DNA from: Burkholderiaceae bacterium
Lineage (GTDB): Bacteria; Pseudomonadota; Gammaproteobacteria; Burkholderiales; Burkholderiaceae_C
Length of the DNA: 9,975 nt
Direction of reading: 5' to 3'
NCBI GenBank assembly: GCA_023268425.1
Contig: JALRFN010000351.1
Location: forward strand, 1-9,975
Under the pieces are notes generated by a model. The model was not told the origin of the DNA and did no database searches. It saw nothing but the letters and a program-made list of their open reading frames with translations. The position numbers were made by a program, and so were the translations under genes. Shown here piece after piece: positions 5,415-9,975 of the stretch (position 1 is its first letter; every line of letters begins with the position of its first letter).

Positions 5415-6507
5415 AGCCGAGGCCGCAGCAGACGCCGGGCTTGAACAAGCGGTCGATTTAGACGCGCTGGTCTCTGGTGCCTTCGACGCAGAGCAGGACC
5501 AAGACGACGACGCAGGTTTGCACAAGCGTGTGCTGCCGCCGCAGGAAGACATGCCGAAATTGCACAAGGTCTTGGCGCAAGCGGGTGTGGGTTCGCGCTT
5601 GGACATGGAGCGCCTGATCGGTGAAGGGCGGGTGTTGGTCAACAACGAACCCGCTCATGTGGGTCAACGGGTGAAATTTGGAGACACGGTCAAGGTCAAC
5701 GGTAAGCCCGTGCGGGTGCAGTTTGCCCCGCCGCCGATGCGGGTTTTGGCCTATCACAAGCCCGTGGGCGAGGTGGTGACACACGACGACCCGCAAAACC
5801 GGCCGACGGTGTTTCGTCGCTTGCCGCGCCTGCAGCAGGGCAAGTGGCAGTCGGTGGGGCGCTTGGACTTGAACACCGAAGGCTTGTTGTTGTTCACCAA
5901 CTCGGGGCAGTTGGCCAACCAATTGATGCACCCGCGCTTTGGCTTGGAGCGCGAGTACGCGGTGCGTGTGCTGGGGGCTTTGACCGATGAGTCGCGTGAA
6001 AAGCTGCTCAATGGCATCACCTTGGAGGACGGCCCAGCGCAGTTCCTGTCGCTGTCCGAAGGCGGTGGCGAGGGGGCCAACTGTTGGTACCGCGTGCGCA
6101 TTGCCGAGGGTCGTAACCGCGAAGTGCGTCGTTTGTTCGAGGCGCTGGGGCATGCGGTCTCGCGCTTGATCCGCATCCGCTACGGCAGCGTGGTCTTGCC
6201 ACGGGGCTTGCGGCGCGGGACTTGGGTCGAGCTCAGTCCTCGGGACGTCACGCAATTGGCCGACATGGTGGGCTTGCAAGCGGTCTCTGCACCGCCCCCA
6301 GGCGCGCGGGGCTCCCGTGGTGGACCGCAACGCCGTGGCGCGGGCACAGCCGTACCGCCTCGACGCGCGCCCAAGGCGCCGCAGGTGCAAGCCGACGAGG
6401 TGCCAGGTCGCGAAGCGGTGCGCCCCAGCGCGCATTACATCGGCGCGGACAGCCTCGCGCAGCAGCGACGGGCCAAAGAAATGGCCCGCAAACGCTTCAA
6501 GCGCTGA
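5374..6507 (+). CDS. rluB: 23S rRNA pseudouridine synthase RluB (RsuA/RluB/E/F family)
   Basis: RluB isomerises U2605 of 23S rRNA (E. coli numbering). After an acidic leader (VDLDALVSGAFDAEQDQDDD), an S4 domain (PKLHKVLAQAGVGSRLDMERLI) precedes the catalytic domain. The catalytic motif GRLDLNTEGLLLFTNSG has its aspartate at D165. RLRIAEGRN-type sequence (VRIAEGRNREVRRLFEALGH) and RIRYGSVVLPRGLRRG follow. The C-terminal ~75 residues are a basic Arg/Ala/Pro-rich extension ending in ARKRFKR, likely RNA-binding and disordered. GTG 5374 is preferred because GAGG lies about 7 bases upstream and homologous proteins often begin with a short SRRP-like leader; this gives 377 residues and a 41-base overlap with scpB. 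ATG 5341 is an alternative. The overlap suggests translational coupling with scpB. Confidence 0.92.
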   Translation: MSRRPPQTRPSATEAEAAADAGLEQAVDLDALVSGAFDAEQDQDDDAGLHKRVLPPQEDMPKLHKVLAQAGVGSRLDMERLIGEGRVLVNNEPAHVGQRVKFGDTVKVNGKPVRVQFAPPPMRVLAYHKPVGEVVTHDDPQNRPTVFRRLPRLQQGKWQSVGRLDLNTEGLLLFTNSGQLANQLMHPRFGLEREYAVRVLGALTDESREKLLNGITLEDGPAQFLSLSEGGGEGANCWYRVRIAEGRNREVRRLFEALGHAVSRLIRIRYGSVVLPRGLRRGTWVELSPRDVTQLADMVGLQAVSAPPPGARGSRGGPQRRGAGTAVPPRRAPKAPQVQADEVPGREAVRPSAHYIGADSLAQQRRAKEMARKRFKR

Positions 6508-6514
6508 GGCTTGG

Positions 6515-6529
6515 GCCCGCAAAGCGGGC
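6515..6529 (+). terminator. Short GC hairpin after rluB, possible terminator or attenuator
   Basis: GCCCGC and GCGGGC form a perfect 6-bp stem around an AAA loop, 8 bases after the rluB stop. No T-run follows, so if it ends rluB transcription it does so imperfectly. It also lies just upstream of the putative ndk -10 element. Confidence 0.3.
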
Positions 6530-6540
6530 AGCGCCCAGGG

Positions 6541-6546
6541 TAGAAT
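6541..6546 (+). promoter_or_regulatory. Possible -10 element of the ndk operon
   Basis: TAGAAT matches five of six positions of the sigma-70 -10 consensus and lies 85 bases before the ndk ATG, leaving an untranslated leader with an AT-rich end. The -35 region is not well matched. Confidence 0.35.
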
Positions 6547-6631
6547 GTGAGGCTTTCTTCGGCCTGGTCGCGTCTGTGCGCGGGTCGCAGTGAAACACCA
6601 AATTTCGATCATTTTGTTTTAAGGAAATTCC

Positions 6632-7057
6632 ATGGCTATCGAACGCACCCTGTCCATCATCAAACCCGACGCTGTGGCCAAGAACGTCATCGGTCAAATC
6701 TATGCACGCTTTGAAGGCGCTGGCCTGAAAATCGCAGCAGCCAAAATGGCTCACCTGTCACGCGGCGAAGCAGAAGCCTTCTACGCGGTGCACAAAGCCC
6801 GCCCCTTCTTCAAAGACTTGGTGGACTTCATGGTCTCTGGCCCGGTCATGATTCAAGTCTTGGAAGGCGAGGGCGCGATTGCCAAGAACCGCGAACTGAT
6901 GGGCGCAACCAACCCCAAAGAAGCCGCTGCAGGCACCATCCGTGCTGACTTTGCCGAAAGCATCGACGCCAATGCCGTGCACGGTTCTGACGCCGCTGAA
7001 ACCGCTGCTGTGGAAGTTGCGTTCTTCTTCCCCGGCATGAACGTCTACGCACGTTGA
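6632..7057 (+). CDS. ndk: Nucleoside diphosphate kinase
   Basis: Ndk transfers the gamma-phosphate of ATP to (d)NDPs through a phospho-histidine intermediate, balancing nucleotide pools in the cytoplasm. The product is 141 residues, the standard bacterial length. It starts with the family sequence ERTLSIIKPDAVAKNVIG, where the Lys-Pro-Asp is conserved. The catalytic histidine is H117 in the active-site signature NAVHGSDAAETA, and the product ends in FFFPG. The start is fixed by AAGGAA about 7 bases upstream of the ATG. It heads a tight operon: rlmN starts 7 bases after its stop. The codon use is noticeably richer in C-ending codons than neighbouring genes, consistent with high expression (impression, not computed). 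Confidence 0.97.
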   Translation: MAIERTLSIIKPDAVAKNVIGQIYARFEGAGLKIAAAKMAHLSRGEAEAFYAVHKARPFFKDLVDFMVSGPVMIQVLEGEGAIAKNRELMGATNPKEAAAGTIRADFAESIDANAVHGSDAAETAAVEVAFFFPGMNVYAR

Positions 7058-7064
7058 TCATGCA

Positions 7065-8198
7065 ATGACGGCCAATTTGCTCGACTTTGACCTCGAGGGG
7101 TTGGCCGCCTTTTGCGAGCGGCTGGGGGAAAAGCGCTTTCGCGCCACCCAGTTGTTCCGTTGGATCCACCAGCGCGGTGCGTCCGACTTCGGCCAGATGA
7201 CCGATTTGGCCAAAAGCCTGCGCGAAAAACTGCCCGCTCACGCGCACATTGCGGGCTTGCCTGTGCTGAGCCGCCAAGACGCCAAAGACGGCACCATCAA
7301 ATGGTTGTTCGATGTGGGTGCAGGTGATGCGGTCGAGACCGTGTTCATTCCAGAAGACGATCGCGGCACCTTGTGTGTGTCATCGCAAGCCGGCTGTGCC
7401 GTGGGTTGCCGGTTTTGTTCGACGGGCCATCAAGGTTTCAGCCGCAACTTGTCGACCGCTGAAATTTTGGCGCAACTGTGGACGGTTGAGCACACCTTGC
7501 GGCAAGAGTCGGCCAGCACTGAGCGGGTCATCACCAACGTGGTCATGATGGGCATGGGTGAGCCCTTGCAAAACTACAACGCCCTGGTCCCTGCCTTGCG
7601 CGTGATGTTGGACGACCACGGCTATGGCTTGTCGCGCCGCCGGGTCACGGTGTCAACCTCTGGTGTGGTGCCGATGATGGAGCGCTTGGCCAAGGATTGT
7701 CCGGTGGCGTTGGCGGTCTCTTTGCATGCGCCAACCGACGCCTTGCGAGACGATTTGGTGCCTCTGAATCGCAAATACCCATTGAACGAATTGATGGCGG
7801 CTTGTGCGGCCTACTTGCCCCAGGCGCCTCGTGACTTCATCACCTTGGAATATTGCATGCTGGACGGTGTCAATGACCGCCCCAGCGATGTCGAGGCCTT
7901 GTTGGACTTGTTGCGCCGCAGTGGTGTGCGCGCCAAGTTGAATTTGATTCCTTTCAACCCATTTCCCCAATCGGGTTTGCGGCAGTCACAGCCTGCAGCC
8001 GTGCAGGCCTTTGCCCGCACGCTGAACGATGCCGGCGTCGTCACCACGGTGCGCAAAACACGGGGTGACGACATCGACGCGGCCTGCGGTCAGTTGGCCG
8101 GCGACGTGCGCGACCGCACCAATGCCGCCAGCCGCATGGCGCAGCGTCGACAGGCCATCCAGTGGCATCCGCAAACCCCGAAGGAGCCCAGTCAGTGA
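7065..8198 (+). CDS. rlmN: Dual-specificity RNA methyltransferase RlmN (radical SAM)
   Basis: RlmN methylates C2 of A2503 in 23S rRNA and of A37 in certain tRNAs, improving translational accuracy. The 377-residue product has the N-terminal RlmN domain (RATQLFRWIHQRG), then the radical SAM core. The 4Fe-4S cysteines are C111, C115 and C118 in CAVGCRFCSTG. The two cysteines needed for methyl transfer are C104 (in TLCVSSQAGC) and the C-terminal C341 (in AACGQLAGD). The MMGMGEPLQNYNALVPAL and SLHAPTDALRDDLVPLNRK segments are typical. All expected catalytic residues are present, so it should be active. ATG 7065 gives normal length; no strong Shine-Dalgarno is seen, and the short distance from ndk suggests coupling. 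Its stop overlaps the pilF start by four bases (GTGA). Confidence 0.96.
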   Translation: MTANLLDFDLEGLAAFCERLGEKRFRATQLFRWIHQRGASDFGQMTDLAKSLREKLPAHAHIAGLPVLSRQDAKDGTIKWLFDVGAGDAVETVFIPEDDRGTLCVSSQAGCAVGCRFCSTGHQGFSRNLSTAEILAQLWTVEHTLRQESASTERVITNVVMMGMGEPLQNYNALVPALRVMLDDHGYGLSRRRVTVSTSGVVPMMERLAKDCPVALAVSLHAPTDALRDDLVPLNRKYPLNELMAACAAYLPQAPRDFITLEYCMLDGVNDRPSDVEALLDLLRRSGVRAKLNLIPFNPFPQSGLRQSQPAAVQAFARTLNDAGVVTTVRKTRGDDIDAACGQLAGDVRDRTNAASRMAQRRQAIQWHPQTPKEPSQ

Positions 8199-8974
8199 AG
8201 CGCCTGGTGTGGATGTTGTGCTGCCTCATGGGCGCGGTGGGCTGCGCGCACAAAACATCAGCCCCCGCTGCGGTGGTCAATGGGCAAGAATTGATCACCA
8301 GTTCTGACGAAAGTGCGGACCACCGTCGCGCACGCATCCGCACCGAATTGGCCGCAGCCTATTTGCAGCGCGGTCAAGCTGAAGTGGCCCTGGATGAGGC
8401 CAAGTTGGCTTTGGCCGCTTCGGAGGCTTATGTTCCCGCGCACGTCGTCAAGGCGCTGGCCTACATGGCGCTGAGCCGACCGGATTTGGCGCGTTTGTCC
8501 TTGGATCGCGCTTTGGCGCTGGCGCCGCGCGATCTTGATGTCTTGATGAACGACGCCTGGTGGTCTTGCGGTCAAGGTCTGACCGACGCCGCGCTGGCTG
8601 GTTTCGAGCGAGCGCTGACGGCAGGCGCGGGTGGTCGTGCTTGGCTGGGGCAGGCCATTTGCAGCGCGCGCGCGGGACGTGAAGCCGACCCCATGTTTGC
8701 GCGCGCATACGCGCTGGCTCCGCGTGATGAACAGGTGGTCACCGCCTGGGCAGAATACGCCAGTGCTCGCAGCGATTGGGCGCGCGTGCACGAGTTGTTG
8801 TCTCCCTTCAACGCGGGCGCCTCGGCCAACGCCAAGTCCTTGTGGATGCAAGCCCAAGCCTACCGAAAGCAAGGTCAAGGTCAAATGGCCAAAGCCCTGA
8901 GCCAGCGGCTGCTGGCGGCCTTTCCTGACTCGCCTGAGGCGCAAACGCTCAGGCAGGAGCAAGCGCATGACTGA
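8195..8974 (+). CDS. pilF: Type IV pilus biogenesis/stability lipoprotein PilF (PilW), TPR protein
   Basis: PilF/PilW is an outer-membrane lipoprotein pilotin whose TPR repeats help the PilQ secretin assemble, so type IV pili can form. GTG 8195 is chosen because AAGGAG lies 8 bases upstream and the protein then begins with a clean lipoprotein signal: positive KR, a hydrophobic stretch and GAVGC, with the lipidated cysteine at C17. The mature part has TPR-like helices from about residue 45 (RTELAAAYLQRGQAEVALDE, then AHVVKALAYMALSRPDLARL) and further repeats near the C-terminus (SLWMQAQAYRKQGQGQMAKA). Length 259 is normal. The name rests mainly on TPR lipoprotein architecture plus the rlmN-pilF-rodZ order, which is typical. 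It overlaps rlmN by 4 and rodZ by 8 bases. Confidence 0.87.
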   Translation: MKRLVWMLCCLMGAVGCAHKTSAPAAVVNGQELITSSDESADHRRARIRTELAAAYLQRGQAEVALDEAKLALAASEAYVPAHVVKALAYMALSRPDLARLSLDRALALAPRDLDVLMNDAWWSCGQGLTDAALAGFERALTAGAGGRAWLGQAICSARAGREADPMFARAYALAPRDEQVVTAWAEYASARSDWARVHELLSPFNAGASANAKSLWMQAQAYRKQGQGQMAKALSQRLLAAFPDSPEAQTLRQEQAHD

Positions 8975-9854
8975 ATCTTTTGATTTTTCGACATCGCCAG
9001 ATCAGGCGCCTGTGGCGCCGCCCGAGCCGTCCGCGACCCAAGCAGGCTTGGCTTTGCGTCAAGCGCGCGAAGCCAAAGGCGTGCATTTGGTGGCGCTGGC
9101 TTCGGCGCTGAAGGTGCCGACCAAACATTTAGAAAACTTGGAAGCGGGCGCGTTTGAGGCTTTGCCCGACTTGGTGTTCGGCAAAGCCTTGGCAGCCAGT
9201 GTGTGCCGCCACATGGGCGTCGATCCAGCCCAGGTTTTGCAATGGTGGCCGCAGGTGAACAACCCCACGCTGAGCCGAGCTTCGGCGGCTGGCCCCATCA
9301 AGCCGACCACATTCGACCCCTATCCGGATCGACCCAAACCCTGGCGTTGGTTGCTTTGGGTGCTGGGTTTTTTGGGTGTCGTGGGCGGATTGGCTTGGTT
9401 GTGGTGGATGCCCACACCGCTTGAAGACACGGCAGAAGTCGCACCAACCGAGCAGACTGTGGCGGCGAGTGGCGCGGGCACCGATGCCACCAGCCCGACT
9501 GCGCAGGCGCCCGCTTCGGTGGTGATTTCAGCAACAGCAGACGCGCAGTCCAGTGCCGCCCCCACATTTGGCAGCGCGGCCACGGAGAACCCAAGGCCAG
9601 TGCTCAACGCGGCACCCGTTGAGCCCACGCCCAGTGCGGCTGTCGCGCCAGCGAGCCCGCAACCTGAAGCCGGCGCAAGTACGGCAGCGCCCGACGTGCC
9701 GACGGTGGCGCCGACGACCTCAACTGACGATGCCGCGCAGCGCGAATCGGCAATCAACAGCCCCCCATCAGGCGTAGGTGGCGATACCCCAAAACCCAGA
9801 AATGACAGCGACGAAAAGGCCAAAAGCATCCAAGACCAGCGCCCACACCACTGA
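8967..9854 (+). CDS. rodZ: RodZ-like cytoskeletal protein lacking its C-terminal DUF4115 domain
   Basis: RodZ anchors the MreB cytoskeleton to the inner membrane and is needed for rod shape. Residues 26-95 form the cytoplasmic helix-turn-helix domain (GLALRQAREAKGVHLVALAS, ALPDLVFGKALAASVCRHMG). A basic segment and one membrane helix follow (about 127-148, WRWLLWVLGFLGVVGGLAWLW). The rest is an Ala/Pro/Thr/Ser-rich periplasmic linker. The usual C-terminal DUF4115 beta domain (about 70 residues with a WVEV-type motif) is absent: the frame stops at residue 295 in sequence whose opposite strand encodes a symporter fragment. I found no DUF4115-like sequence in other plus-strand frames downstream, so a frameshift does not explain it. 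The start overlaps pilF by 8 bases. The essential MreB-binding and membrane parts remain, so partial function is possible, but the last ~5 to 28 residues are probably not native. Confidence 0.85.
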   Translation: MTESFDFSTSPDQAPVAPPEPSATQAGLALRQAREAKGVHLVALASALKVPTKHLENLEAGAFEALPDLVFGKALAASVCRHMGVDPAQVLQWWPQVNNPTLSRASAAGPIKPTTFDPYPDRPKPWRWLLWVLGFLGVVGGLAWLWWMPTPLEDTAEVAPTEQTVAASGAGTDATSPTAQAPASVVISATADAQSSAAPTFGSAATENPRPVLNAAPVEPTPSAAVAPASPQPEAGASTAAPDVPTVAPTTSTDDAAQRESAINSPPSGVGGDTPKPRNDSDEKAKSIQDQRPHH

Positions 9855-9974
9855 CTGCCGCGCTTGATGGACCCCAGGGGTGGTGTAGAACCGCGCCAAA
9901 ATGTGTGGCAACGCCGCGGTGCCAAACACCAAACAGAAGACCAAGGCCATGAAATTTCGACGAGAGGTGTGAAA
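9768..9974 (-). pseudogene. Sodium/solute symporter (SSS family, ActP-like) fragment
   Basis: On the minus strand a frame enters from the right edge and ends at a TGA at 9768-9770. From the edge to about 9837 it reads NFMALVFCLVFGTAALPH, then ILARFYTTPGVHQARQSVVW, which matches the conserved region of acetate/monocarboxylate-type SSS symporters (the ALPH..RFYTTP motif). Such proteins take up small organic acids with sodium and have over 500 residues. After SVVWAL the expected continuation (FFI-LLYFTAPALAVL) is absent: 22 unrelated residues follow, then the stop. The gene is therefore cut within a transmembrane region, and the part before the window is unseen. The tail could still span a membrane by composition, but this may be coincidence, being antisense to rodZ's linker. 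Confidence 0.7.
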
Positions 9975-9975
9975 C

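Noticed and set aside
5458..6612. Long minus-strand open frame (384 codons)
   Set aside because: Antisense to rluB; the sequence shows no recognisable domain and the plus-strand gene is certain.
9320..9925. Minus-strand Ala/Gly/Val-rich frame (201 codons) opposite rodZ
   Set aside because: Its composition is what the antisense of an Ala/Pro/Thr linker gives, and it starts in a different frame from the symporter fragment.
1..9975. CRISPR array, tRNA, rRNA, toxin-antitoxin or defence system
   Set aside because: No regularly spaced repeats, cloverleaf candidates or recognisable defence proteins were seen on either strand by eye.

Overview
The window looks like chromosomal DNA of a Betaproteobacterium, most likely order Burkholderiales and close to the Comamonadaceae. 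This is inferred from the high GC content, the protein sequences and the gene order ndk-rlmN-pilF-rodZ next to scpB-rluB and a divergent bamD/rluD pair. Most of it is core genome: outer-membrane assembly, rRNA pseudouridylation and methylation, chromosome segregation, nucleotide metabolism, type IV pilus assembly and cell shape.

Layout. Positions 1-1415 hold the 3' two thirds or so of a DinG/YoaA-type helicase gene, which runs off the left edge. Positions 1419-2476 are a scar of accessory DNA wedged between this helicase and bamD. It holds, in order, the last ~85 bases of a group II intron (domains V and VI with a bulged branch-point A), a LexA-box-like palindrome, and one uninterrupted reading frame. 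That frame joins the N-terminal zinc-ribbon part of an IS91-family transposase to a TetR-family regulator lacking its first helix. Positions 2477-2675 hold no gene I recognise, but contain a perfect 20-base palindrome. bamD (minus) and rluD (plus) then diverge from a ~45-base intergenic region. scpB and rluB follow on the plus strand with overlapping reading frames. ndk, rlmN, pilF and rodZ form a tight plus-strand operon with gaps or overlaps of 4-8 bases.

Right edge. rodZ ends early: the helix-turn-helix domain, membrane helix and periplasmic linker are present, but the C-terminal DUF4115 domain is absent. ispG, which usually follows, is not seen. Instead the minus strand carries a fragment of a sodium/solute symporter of the ActP-like type, and the last codons of rodZ lie within that foreign segment. 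This is either a real rearrangement or an assembly chimera.

I see no defence system, CRISPR array, tRNA or rRNA gene. The most unusual content is the 1419-2476 mosaic and the rodZ/symporter junction.
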